Shown here in pieces: positions 43,738 to 51,797 of a DNA stretch of 64,000 nucleotides (positions are counted from its first letter, which is position 1; the number at the start of each line of letters is the position of its first letter). The stretch is from JBBDWK01 sp040902885 (lineage in GTDB: Bacteria > Acidobacteriota > Terriglobia > Bryobacterales > Bryobacteraceae). The translations under genes and the position numbers were made by a program. The notes under the pieces are model-generated. The model searched no databases, had not been told where the DNA came from, and saw only the letters and a program-made list of their open reading frames with translations. The stretch is taken from NCBI GenBank assembly GCA_040902885.1, contig JBBDWK010000052.1:62001-126000 (forward strand). The letters are read 5' to 3'.

Positions 43738-45390
43738 ATGATGCTTTCGATTGCCGGAGTAAGGGCCCTTGTGCGCCTCACGATCATGGGCTGTCTGCTG
43801 GCGGTTTCGTCCGCCATGCCGCAGGAATTCGATGTCGTTTTGGAGGGCGGCCGGATCGTCGACGGCTCGGGAAATCCCTGGTATCGGGGCGACGTAGGAA
43901 TACGCGGCGGCGTGGTGCGCCGTATTGGAAAACTCTCCGGCGCGCGCGCCAAACGTGTGGTTCGTCTGAACGGAGAAATTGTCGCGCCCGGCTTTATCGA
44001 CATGATGGGAGGAAGCAGTTTTCCCCTTCTGCGCGATCCGGCGGCGGGCGAGAGCAAGCTGCGTCAAGGGATTACGACCATGATGGCGGGCGAGGGCGGC
44101 TCCGCGGCCCCCCAGAATGAACGCACGTTGCGAGGGGAGACTGCAGCCGGAGACCTGAGCTGGCGTACATTCGGAGAATACTTTCCGCTACTGGAGAAAC
44201 GTGGACTTCCGGTCAACGTGGTTCACAACGTGGGAGCGGCCCAGGTCCGGCGCGTGGTGATGGGAGAAGAGGATCGGACGCCAACCCCGGCCGAGCTCGA
44301 AGCGATGAAGGAGCACGTTGCGCAAGCTATGCGCGACGGGGCGGTGGGCCTATCCACCGCGCTCATTTATCCGCCGGGCACTTATGCGAAAACCGCCGAG
44401 CTGGTCGAACTAGCGAAAGTAGCGGCGCGTTTCGGTGGCTTTTACTCCACCCACATGCGCAATGAAAGCGCCCAGGTGCTTGCGGCTATTCGCGAATCCA
44501 TGGAAATCGGCGAAAAGGCGGGGTTGCCGGTGCATATCTATCACCTGAAAGCGGCCGGCGAAGAGAACTGGCCGTTGATGTCCCAGGCGATCGATTTGAT
44601 CCGGCAGGCTCGGGCGCGCGGGCTCGACGTAACGGCCGATATTTACCCGTACATTCGCAACGGAATTGGGCTGGGATCGTTCATCCATCCCCGCCATTAT
44701 GCAAAAGGCGCCAAGCCATTTCTGGAGACATTGGAAAGTCTGGAGGTCCGTGCGGCTTTGCGGCGCGAGATTGAAAACACCGGCGATTGGGAAAATTGGT
44801 ACCGGCACGTGGGGAAGAACTGGGACAACGTCCTGGTGGCGCAGTCCGGCGCCGACCGGAGCTTCGAGGGAAAATCCATCCAGGAGATTGCGAAATTACG
44901 CGGCACGGATGCCTGGACCACATTCTTCGACTTGGTCCAACAGGGACGGACCAGCGTGAATCCGAAGAGCATGAACGAGGAGCAAAAGCATCTCGCGCTG
45001 CGCACTGATTTCGTCAGCTTCTGCACGGACGCCGCGCCCGTGAATGTGAATACCGCCACCAGCGCTCACCCCCGCGCCTTCGGATCGTTTCCGAGAATTC
45101 TGGCGCTTTATGTCCGCGACGGGAAGATCATTTCTCTCGAAGAAGCTATCCGCAAAATGACTTCTCTGGCTGCCAACCGCCTGAATTTGTACGATCGGGG
45201 CCGCATTGCGCCGGGAATAGCCGCGGACCTGGTGGTCTTCGATCCCGCCCGCATCCAGGATACGGCCACGTTTTCGAAGCCGCTCTCGTTTCCCGAGGGC
45301 ATCTCTTACGTGCTGGTGAACGGAAGAATCGCCATCGACAACGGACGGTCGACAGGAGAGTTGGCAGGCCGGGCGCTTCGCCGGCAGTAA
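43738..45390 (+). CDS. N-acyl-D-amino-acid deacylase-like secreted amidohydrolase lacking the HxH motif
   Basis: A signal peptide (VRALVRLTIMGCLLAVSSA) precedes a D-aminoacylase-type amidohydrolase: DVVLEGGRIVDGSGNPWY, GITTMMAGEGGS, YSTHMRNES, VHIYHLKAAG, CTDAAPV, then AHPRAFGSFPRILALYVRDG and GIAADLVVFDP (given in parts). The usual HxH/HxD pair after PGFID is replaced by MMGGSS, so one metal site is missing; such a subclass seems common in Acidobacteria. The start is uncertain: ATG at 43738 or 43720, or GTG at 43699. It probably hydrolyses N-acyl amino acids or peptides outside the cytoplasm. Confidence 0.85.
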   Translation: MMLSIAGVRALVRLTIMGCLLAVSSAMPQEFDVVLEGGRIVDGSGNPWYRGDVGIRGGVVRRIGKLSGARAKRVVRLNGEIVAPGFIDMMGGSSFPLLRDPAAGESKLRQGITTMMAGEGGSAAPQNERTLRGETAAGDLSWRTFGEYFPLLEKRGLPVNVVHNVGAAQVRRVVMGEEDRTPTPAELEAMKEHVAQAMRDGAVGLSTALIYPPGTYAKTAELVELAKVAARFGGFYSTHMRNESAQVLAAIRESMEIGEKAGLPVHIYHLKAAGEENWPLMSQAIDLIRQARARGLDVTADIYPYIRNGIGLGSFIHPRHYAKGAKPFLETLESLEVRAALRREIENTGDWENWYRHVGKNWDNVLVAQSGADRSFEGKSIQEIAKLRGTDAWTTFFDLVQQGRTSVNPKSMNEEQKHLALRTDFVSFCTDAAPVNVNTATSAHPRAFGSFPRILALYVRDGKIISLEEAIRKMTSLAANRLNLYDRGRIAPGIAADLVVFDPARIQDTATFSKPLSFPEGISYVLVNGRIAIDNGRSTGELAGRALRRQ

Positions 45391-45414
45391 CGTTATAGGA
45401 GTAAGCTGAAGGGC

Positions 45415-46722
45415 ATGCACCAGCGGCTATGGTATTGCGCCCTTGTTCTGTCTCTCGCGATTCCAGCCCGCGGAGAAGACTGGCCGGAGTGGCGTGGCAA
45501 GGGACGAACGGGAGTCTGGAACGAAACCGGGATACTCGAGACGTTCCCGAAAGACGGCCTGAAAGTTCGCTGGCGGACACCCTTGCGCGGCGGGTACGCC
45601 GGCCCTTCCGTCGCGGACGGGCGCGTGTTCGTAACCGACTTCACGCCAACCCAAACCAACAAAGGGACTGAGCGCGCGCTGTGCCTGGACGAGAAGACCG
45701 GCAAGGTGCTGTGGACGCGCGAGTGGGAGACGGACTACACGGGCTTGAATTACAACGTCGGCCCTCGCGCGACGCCCACCGTCGATGGCGACCGCGTGTA
45801 CACGCTGGGCGCCATGGGAGCGCTTCATTGCCTCAACGCGCGCACCGGTGAGGTGCTCTGGAAGAAGGATTACGTCAAGGAGTACCGCACGCAGGTTCCC
45901 GTTTGGGGTATCACGGGAGCGCCCATCGTGGATGGCCCGCGTCTGATTGCGCTCGTGGGCGGCGAGAATAATGCCAAGGTTGTCGTTTTCGACAAGATGA
46001 CCGGGAAGGAATTGTGGCGCGCCCTCTCGTCCGACTGGGAGCCCGGCTACTGCCAGCCGTTCCTCACCGGCTCCGGCGCCGCGCGCCAGCTTGTGATCTG
46101 GCATCCCGCCGCGTTGAGCTCGCTCAATCCGGAAACCGGCGCTGTCTATTGGGAGCAGCCGTTCAAGATACATATGGGGATGACGCTGGCGACCCCGGTC
46201 GTGAGCGCGAGCCGGCTGCTGGTTTCCTCGTTCTACAACGGATCGATGATGGTGGAGCTGAGCGCGGAGAAGCCTGCCGCCAGAATGCTATGGAAGGGCA
46301 CAAGCGACAGCGAGATCAAGACCGACGGCCTGCACTCGGTAGTCAGCACTCCGGCCATGGTCGGCGACTACGTGTATGGCATCTGCAGCTACGGTAAGCT
46401 GCGCTGCCTGAACGCAAAGACGGGCGCCCGCGTGTGGGAGACCTTACAGGCCACCGTGGAAGAGGCCCGCTGGTCCAGCGGCTTCCTGGTGCGCCACGGT
46501 GAGCGCTTCTTCATCAACAACGACCGGGGGGAACTGATCATCGCGGACCTTTCGCCCGAGGGTTACAGGGAAATCAGCCGCACGAAGTTGATCAAACCGA
46601 CAACGAAGGTGGGTAACCGCCGCGAGCTGGGCGGGGTCAACTGGTCGCACCCGGCATACGCCAACCGCCACATCTTCGCCCGCAACGACGAGGAGATCTT
46701 CTCGGCTTCGCTCGAGAAGTAG
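45415..46722 (+). CDS. Secreted PQQ-like beta-propeller protein
   Basis: A signal peptide (MHQRLWYCALVLSLAIPARG) is followed by WPEWRGKGRTGVW, the standard opening of this acidobacterial/planctomycetal family, and then repeated propeller blades (LCLDEKTGKVLWTREWE, LHCLNARTGEVLWKKDY, VFDKMTGKELWRAL, LRCLNAKTGARVWET). The tryptophan-docking blades are those of BamB/quinoprotein folds, but no PQQ active-site residues were recognised, so it is a binding or scaffold protein rather than a proven dehydrogenase. It lies 24 bases after the deacylase on the same strand. Confidence 0.9.
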   Translation: MHQRLWYCALVLSLAIPARGEDWPEWRGKGRTGVWNETGILETFPKDGLKVRWRTPLRGGYAGPSVADGRVFVTDFTPTQTNKGTERALCLDEKTGKVLWTREWETDYTGLNYNVGPRATPTVDGDRVYTLGAMGALHCLNARTGEVLWKKDYVKEYRTQVPVWGITGAPIVDGPRLIALVGGENNAKVVVFDKMTGKELWRALSSDWEPGYCQPFLTGSGAARQLVIWHPAALSSLNPETGAVYWEQPFKIHMGMTLATPVVSASRLLVSSFYNGSMMVELSAEKPAARMLWKGTSDSEIKTDGLHSVVSTPAMVGDYVYGICSYGKLRCLNAKTGARVWETLQATVEEARWSSGFLVRHGERFFINNDRGELIIADLSPEGYREISRTKLIKPTTKVGNRRELGGVNWSHPAYANRHIFARNDEEIFSASLEK

Positions 46723-46726
46723 AGCC

Positions 46727-47392
46727 TTGTCCTCCCGTCAAATCGCCGTTTCCGAAGAGCTTGCCGCATATATCCGCTCGGTAACTCTTCGCGAGCCGGA
46801 GTTGTTCCGGCGATTGCGGGAAGAGACCGCCTCCGACCCGATGGCGAGAATGCAGATCTCGCCGGAGCAGGGCCAGCTCATGGCGCTGCTCGTGACCATG
46901 CTGGGCGCGGCGAAAACCCTTGAAGTAGGCGTCTTCACGGGCTACAGCTCGCTCAGCGTTGCCCGTGCGCTTCCACCCGCCGGCCGCGTGATCGCCTGCG
47001 ACGTCAGCGAGGCGTGGACGGCGATTGCTCGGCGCTACTGGCGCGAAGCGGGCCTGGAGCACAAGATCGACCTGCGGCTCGCGCCGGCCATCCGCACGCT
47101 CGACGGGTTGCTGGCGGAAGGGCAGGCGGGCACGTTCGACTTTGCGTTCATCGACGCGGATAAGGAAAACTACGACGGCTATTACGAGCGCGCCCTGCGA
47201 CTGCTGCGGCCGGGCGGCCTGATCGCGATCGACAACGTGCTCTGGTCCGGCCGGGTGATGGATCCGGATGCGCATGACGCCGATACGGTTGCGATACGCC
47301 GCCTCAACGAGAAGCTTCACACCGACGAGCGCGTGATGGTCAGTCTTGTGCCAATCGGAGATGGATTGACGCTGGCGCTGAAGAGGACGTGA
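46727..47392 (+). CDS. O-methyltransferase (catechol/caffeoyl-CoA type)
   Basis: The 221-residue protein fits the Methyltransf_3 family: LGAAKTLEVGVFTGYSSL (SAM motif I), VIACDVSEAW, the FDFAFIDADKENYDGYYE metal-binding stretch (given as FIDADKENY) and AIDNVLWSGRV. Such enzymes use a divalent cation and methylate catechols or related phenols. A TTG at 46727, four bases after the PQQ-protein stop, appears to be the start because no ATG/GTG lies before the conserved region. Co-transcription with the PQQ gene is likely; substrate unknown. Confidence 0.9.
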   Translation: MSSRQIAVSEELAAYIRSVTLREPELFRRLREETASDPMARMQISPEQGQLMALLVTMLGAAKTLEVGVFTGYSSLSVARALPPAGRVIACDVSEAWTAIARRYWREAGLEHKIDLRLAPAIRTLDGLLAEGQAGTFDFAFIDADKENYDGYYERALRLLRPGGLIAIDNVLWSGRVMDPDAHDADTVAIRRLNEKLHTDERVMVSLVPIGDGLTLALKRT

Positions 47393-47456
47393 GTCGGCCC
47401 GGCCCCTCGCGCCGCCGCAACACCACCGAGCGGTTGTAACGAGCGCAAGGTCTGAC

Positions 47457-47798
47457 CTAACCCTCTTCGATGTGCCCCTTCAGACGGCCCAGCGCGTCGT
47501 CCCAGCCTCGCGCAATCAGCTCCAGGTAGCGCTGCGCTTCAGCGAGCCGGCCCGGATTGAGCGACCACACGTGCTCCCGGCCTTGTCGTTGCCCTCCGAT
47601 GATGCCGGCTGCTGCGAGCACATTGAGATGCTTCGTGACGCCCTGGCGGGTCACATCGAAGGTCTCCGCGAGCACGGTGATGGAAGCCGGGCCGTTTTCC
47701 GACAGCCGCCGCAGCAATGTCAGGCGTGTATCGTCGCCGAGCGCGGCGAACAAAACCGCGGCGCTCGCCAGACCTCTATCCATTCTCCTTTTCGACAT
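47457..47798 (-). CDS. ArsR-family winged-helix regulator
   Basis: The small protein has the ArsR-type wHTH: LFAALGDDTRLTLLRRL, ITVLAETFDVTRQGVTKHLNVL (in parts) and HVWSLNPG. No cysteine metal site is seen, so it belongs to the non-metal group that typically accompanies SRPBCC genes. Starts at 47798 or 47783 are possible; both overlap the end of the SRPBCC gene, so they are co-translated. The gene order SRPBCC then regulator is the reverse of the common one. Confidence 0.9.
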   Translation of the reverse strand: MSKRRMDRGLASAAVLFAALGDDTRLTLLRRLSENGPASITVLAETFDVTRQGVTKHLNVLAAAGIIGGQRQGREHVWSLNPGRLAEAQRYLELIARGWDDALGRLKGHIEEG

Positions 47799-48231
47799 AC
47801 TCACGCAGCCAGCCGAGTACCTCTGTCCATCCCGTGCTATTGTCCTCGTAGACCGACGCACGCCGTGCCAAAGACACTAGGTCGAAGCCCGTCTCGGACA
47901 CGTGCAGCAGTGTTCCGCCCTCCGCGGGCTCAAGTGTAAAAGTCACCGTCGTGCGGGCTTCCTTCGAGTAGTCGACAGCCGGATCCATGGCCCCTGGATG
48001 CCAGCGCCAGACGAATCGCACAGGCGGCGTCATCTCAACGAACTCTACACGGAACCGCTGGCCCTGGCTGGTCATCCAGACCTTATTGCCTGTGGCGACT
48101 CCGCCTTCCACCGTGGTCTTGAACCACGTCGCGAGTTCCGATGCGGTTGTTAACGCCCGGTATACACGTTCGGGCGGCGCCTTGATCGCGATCATTCGGT
48201 CGATTCTGCTCAAAGAATTGAGTATCGTCAT
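47776..48231 (-). CDS. SRPBCC (AHSA1-type) domain protein
   Basis: The 151-residue protein begins IDRMIAIKAPPERVYRALT, the standard AHSA1/SRPBCC entry, and continues WFKTTVEGG, VRFVWRWHPG, VTFTLEPAEGGTLLHVSETGF (in parts). The fold binds hydrophobic ligands or acts as an Hsp90 co-chaperone-like module. Together with the ArsR regulator it forms a stress- or ligand-responsive pair of unknown role. The gene starts 84 bases downstream of csm5 on the same strand, so it might be read through from the CRISPR operon. Confidence 0.9.
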   Translation of the reverse strand: MTILNSLSRIDRMIAIKAPPERVYRALTTASELATWFKTTVEGGVATGNKVWMTSQGQRFRVEFVEMTPPVRFVWRWHPGAMDPAVDYSKEARTTVTFTLEPAEGGTLLHVSETGFDLVSLARRASVYEDNSTGWTEVLGWLREYVEKENG

Positions 48232-48315
48232 GCAACCTCCAGGTTACATGATAGCTTCAGTGGGCCTGAAACGCAACCTGTTAGTTGCGTATTTTCGAGC
48301 CCTGGGCAGCGCCGT

Positions 48316-49455
48316 CTATTCCACTTCCAGCAATGCCCACCCCGGCAGGGCCGCGGGCTGGTCTCCCATGAACACGATGCGGCGTGTCTTGGGAAAGGGC
48401 AGGTTCGCGCCGAGCGCTCTGCTGTAGGCCGGGACCCGCTGGAGCAGCTTCTGGTAATCCTCGTTCTTCGTCGTCTCCGGCCATGCCGTTTTGGCCGGCA
48501 GACCCCCGCCCCAACCCATCGACAGCAGGCATGCGCCGCCGATGTTTGCCAGCCGCGCTTCCAGCTCCCCCAGGCTTTGAGAGAGACGCGACAGCCCGGT
48601 CCACGAGGCATACTCTTTCTGTGTTTCGATCACCGCCGCCGCATAGCGGTTGGCCGCATCGAAAAGCCGTTTGCGGTCCATGACATGCCGCCAGCCCAGC
48701 GCGCGGCGGATCTCTTCCTGCTGAAAGAACGTCTTCTCCTGCCAGACGCCATCAAACGCGGCGCCGGGCGCGGCCATTTCGGCGAAGAACGGGGTGCTGT
48801 CGGCGGGATTCTGCACCGACCCGCGCGGGCTTTGCTTCCAGGCCAGCGCGTAGCTGCCCTGCTGCCTGCTCACCAGAGTCGAGACCCGCAGCAGGTACAC
48901 CTTCATGCCGCTGTGCGGGATGGGGTCGGAATCGCCCGCGCCCACCACACGCATCCGGTCGTTTCCGGGCGTGCCGAGCGCCTGTTCCTCCAGGCCCTGT
49001 GTGGTTCTCGGCGAGAGCGTCTCTCCCTGCGCCTTCGACGCTGCTTCGCGAAGCATGCCGTCGCGGCGCTGCGCGAAGAACAGGCCCGTCCGCAGCGCGC
49101 CCTTCAACGCGGCGCCCGGCAGGTATGGCCCGGTCTCGCGGCTCACAAAGGTCGGGATTTGAAGACTCTCGCCGGCAGCTCTGTTCCAGTAGGCCGAGTA
49201 CGACGGGTGCTCGAAAGGGATCCGCCGGTCGGCGAAGTTCTGGGCGAAACCGCCCCAGGAAGCGAAGTCCAGCTTGTCGGCCTTCTTGATCTGGGCGAGA
49301 TAGCCGTCCAAGCGCGGGCCGCGCGACAGGAGCTTGAAGATGCGCCCCTGGTCGAGGACATTCACCTGGTCCTTCCAGACCATGTAATCGATGGGCGACA
49401 GGCGGTTGCCGTTCCCCACCAGCAGAGGTGTCAGACAGGTGAGACGGTATCTCAT
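48316..49455 (-). CDS. csm5: Type III-A CRISPR RAMP protein Csm5
   Basis: The 379-residue RAMP protein begins with a ferredoxin-like strand (YRLTCLTPLLVGNG) and SPIDYMVWKDQVNVLD, then has the family block YLPGAALKGALRTGLFF and a closing Gly-rich loop (LLSMGWGGGLPAKTAW). Csm5 caps the crRNA 3' end in the type III-A effector. The ATG overlaps the Csm4 stop by four bases, so it is the last gene of the cas10-csm2-3-4-5 operon. Length is normal. No gene for crRNA processing follows. Confidence 0.9.
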   Translation of the reverse strand: MRYRLTCLTPLLVGNGNRLSPIDYMVWKDQVNVLDQGRIFKLLSRGPRLDGYLAQIKKADKLDFASWGGFAQNFADRRIPFEHPSYSAYWNRAAGESLQIPTFVSRETGPYLPGAALKGALRTGLFFAQRRDGMLREAASKAQGETLSPRTTQGLEEQALGTPGNDRMRVVGAGDSDPIPHSGMKVYLLRVSTLVSRQQGSYALAWKQSPRGSVQNPADSTPFFAEMAAPGAAFDGVWQEKTFFQQEEIRRALGWRHVMDRKRLFDAANRYAAAVIETQKEYASWTGLSRLSQSLGELEARLANIGGACLLSMGWGGGLPAKTAWPETTKNEDYQKLLQRVPAYSRALGANLPFPKTRRIVFMGDQPAALPGWALLEVE

Positions 49456-50474
49456 ACGCCGCCGCCCTGCGCTCCCAGTAGAATGGCGAGCGCGAAGCCC
49501 GCCCGGTAAACGGGGTGCGGAAAGCCATCCGGCGCGACGTCCCGCGCGGCGCCCCGAATGGGTTCTGGAGCGTGCAGTACGGAGCCTTCACTCACCATCT
49601 GCAGCGACTTTTTTCGGTCGCCGGAACGCTGCGGGCTCAACACTCGGCCGTCGCGTACTACCGTGGTGTAATTCCCGCGAGTCCAGTCCACCAGATCGCG
49701 TTCGCCGGGCGTGAACAGCGAGAGCAGCCACCAGGAATTCTCCGGGGATTCGCTCTCCGGGGAAACCCTCGCGGGCAGGATCATGTCCGGGAGATTTCCT
49801 TCGAGGAATTCCGGCTGCTGGGCGTGTCCCCAGCCGCGCGAGCGCTCGCCGCCCAGCCCCGAGTCGGCCAGCAGCCGCAGCGCGGCTTGCAGGGGCTGTA
49901 ACCACCGGTCGCGCGCCGCCTCGTCCGCAAAGGAAACGATGGTCCAGACACCGGCATCCTCGGCGAACGTCAGGCAGGCCGTGGTATGAATCTCGGCATT
50001 GCCGTTGAGGCGGTCCACCGCGGCGGAAGAAACGCTGGCCGGGCGGAACGGCCCATGGGTCGCGGCGGAGGGCAGCAGGCACGCGCTGAGGCCATCGATC
50101 CACCAGCGGTCTTCGTCCAGAGGGGTTCCGTTCAGACGCGCCTCCACCACGCTCAGCGGCACGAACCGCGCGCCTTTCCAGCGGACTTTGGACGTGGGAG
50201 CGGGCGGCCAGAAGGTGCGTGGGGGCGTAACGAGATTGATATCTCCAAGAAAGGGAAAGCACGAGCTGAAGCTTACCGCGGAGGTCTCCGCCTTCGCGGT
50301 GGAGTCCAGCCATTCCTCCATCCGCCCCAGCGACGCCATGGCCCAGGTGACGGCCGAGAACAACGAGTCGCTGTGGTAGACGGTGTCCACCTGGTCCCTT
50401 GCGCCGGAATCGGGTCCGATGCGCCAGGGGCCGCTGGGACGGAGCTTTACAACCAGTCCCGGGTTCATCGTCAC
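49452..50474 (-). CDS. csm4: Type III-A CRISPR RAMP protein Csm4
   Basis: The 340-residue Cas5-like protein starts with LVVKLRPSGPWRIG and contains YHSDSLFSAVTWAM, the hallmark HSDxLFSA of Csm4, and a later Gly-rich loop (DSGLGGERSRGWGHAQ). It should cover the 5' tag of the crRNA and anchor Cas10. First codon GTG at 50474 overlapping the Csm3 stop (GTGA); an ATG two codons later (50468) is possible. It overlaps csm5 by four bases. Confidence 0.9.
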   Translation of the reverse strand: MTMNPGLVVKLRPSGPWRIGPDSGARDQVDTVYHSDSLFSAVTWAMASLGRMEEWLDSTAKAETSAVSFSSCFPFLGDINLVTPPRTFWPPAPTSKVRWKGARFVPLSVVEARLNGTPLDEDRWWIDGLSACLLPSAATHGPFRPASVSSAAVDRLNGNAEIHTTACLTFAEDAGVWTIVSFADEAARDRWLQPLQAALRLLADSGLGGERSRGWGHAQQPEFLEGNLPDMILPARVSPESESPENSWWLLSLFTPGERDLVDWTRGNYTTVVRDGRVLSPQRSGDRKKSLQMVSEGSVLHAPEPIRGAARDVAPDGFPHPVYRAGFALAILLGAQGGGV

Positions 50475-51304
50475 TCTTGCGGAAACGAATCGCCCGCTGC
50501 CGTCACCAGGGATTGCAGAGCGGCCAGATCGCCTCCGGCCAGCAACTCTTTTTCCGCTCCCGCGCCGGAGTAATAGCTTCTGTCCCGCCAGGTCAGGTTC
50601 AGTTTCGCGAAGCGGACGCGGCCGCTTCCCCGCGAGCCTCCCCCGCCCAGGGCATCGTCTTCGAGCAAGCGCAGGCCTTCCAGCAGCCGGGAGAACAGCG
50701 CTTTATCCTCGTCGCACAGGACGTCCATTACGAACCGCACGCGGAAGCGCGCGCCGGCGGGCACGCGTTCGAGCGTTCTGGGGTTGGCCTGGGACGTAAT
50801 GCGATCGATCGAATTCTCGCTCTTCACTTCGGTAAGCTCGTCGTCCAGATTCTCGCGCATCTGCGACGTGATGCTCTCGGGATCGAGCGGCGCATCGAAA
50901 ACCGCCAGCCGCGCCGGCGTGGTGTGGCTGGTATCGAACGGCTCGCCCGATACCCGCTCCATCCGCCCCGGATTGCGGCCGAACAGCAAGCAGATATCGT
51001 CGTCGGGCCGGTCGCTCTGGTGGATGCGCACCTCCTGACCCTTGCGCCGGGAAAGGTAGACCAGCTCGGAGGGAACCGCCAGCCCCGAAGCCTGTTCCAG
51101 AAGACTGCGCACCTTGCCGCGCAAGGAGCTGCCCGGAATGTACGGACGCCCGAAGGCATCCTTGACCACCGGGTTATCGGACCCTCCGATCTCCAGCGAT
51201 CCTTTGCCGGCCCCTACGTGCAGCCCGGTTTCACAATGCAAATCCCCCTGCAAAATCAGTTTCCCAATCAACTTGAGTTCGGTTTGGGCGGTGTGCGCGC
51301 TCAT
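50471..51304 (-). CDS. csm3: Type III-A CRISPR backbone RNase Csm3 (Cas7)
   Basis: The 277-residue protein has the Cas7-type sequence HCETGLHVGAGKGSLEIGG followed by SDNPVVKD; the Asp in SDNP (residue 43) aligns with the catalytic Asp of Csm3 that cuts target RNA every six bases, so the backbone RNase looks active. YIPGSSLRGKVRSLLE and the Gly-rich GGGGSRGSGRVRF complete the match. The start is the ATG at 51304, 19 bases after the csm2 stop; a longer frame up to 51340 runs into csm2. Coupled to csm4 by overlap. Confidence 0.93.
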   Translation of the reverse strand: MSAHTAQTELKLIGKLILQGDLHCETGLHVGAGKGSLEIGGSDNPVVKDAFGRPYIPGSSLRGKVRSLLEQASGLAVPSELVYLSRRKGQEVRIHQSDRPDDDICLLFGRNPGRMERVSGEPFDTSHTTPARLAVFDAPLDPESITSQMRENLDDELTEVKSENSIDRITSQANPRTLERVPAGARFRVRFVMDVLCDEDKALFSRLLEGLRLLEDDALGGGGSRGSGRVRFAKLNLTWRDRSYYSGAGAEKELLAGGDLAALQSLVTAAGDSFPQE

Positions 51305-51323
51305 GCTTCCTCGCTCTAGAGTG

Positions 51324-51794
51324 TTACTCGTTGTACGCAATGATGGCTTCGAAAAGATCCCGGAACCGTTCGTAACCCCGCTGGTCGTTCTTCCTGGTCA
51401 CCTGGAGCAGCAGCCGCTCGATCTGGTCCAGGCTTCGCAGGGAGTGCCTCGCGATGGTATAGGCCAGGCGCGCGCGCAGCATTACGAACTCGTGCTGGCG
51501 CTCGTTCTCCGGCGCGCGGCAGGCCCGCCGCACGGCATTGTACAGCCGGCGCAACTGGGTCTTGGTGCCCGAATCCATGTCGCGCATGCGGCTTACGATG
51601 CCATGGGCCTGATTGTCCAGGTACAGGCTGTCGCCGATGAGCTTGTCCAGGTCGATCTCCGGCGGCCCCTCCGGGCGACCTCCGTGCCGGCGATCGTCGC
51701 GCCGGTCGTCCCGCCTCGGCCCGCCTTCCTCGCGGCCCCGGCCCTCCCGCCCCGGGGGGCGGTTTTCACGTCGTGCTTCCGGTTCTTGTGCCAT
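51324..51794 (-). CDS. csm2: Type III-A small subunit Csm2 with long charged N-terminal tail
   Basis: Residues 50-156 are a helical Csm2 domain (DLDKLIGDSLYLDNQAHGI, TKTQLRRLYNAVRRA, MLRARLAYTIARHSL, FRDLFEAIIAYNE). The first 48 residues are almost only Arg, Gly, Glu, Asp and Pro (GREGRGREEGGPRRDDRRDD), predicted disordered and far longer than the usual short N-terminus. Csm2 lines the belly of the effector and helps bind target RNA; the tail could add nucleic-acid binding. It starts three bases after the Cas10 stop. Confidence 0.88.
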   Translation of the reverse strand: MAQEPEARRENRPPGREGRGREEGGPRRDDRRDDRRHGGRPEGPPEIDLDKLIGDSLYLDNQAHGIVSRMRDMDSGTKTQLRRLYNAVRRACRAPENERQHEFVMLRARLAYTIARHSLRSLDQIERLLLQVTRKNDQRGYERFRDLFEAIIAYNE

Positions 51795-51797
51795 TCC

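Noticed and set aside
48232..48315. CRISPR array next to csm5
   Set aside because: Only 84 bases lie between csm5 and the next gene, and no repeated units were seen there or anywhere else in the window.
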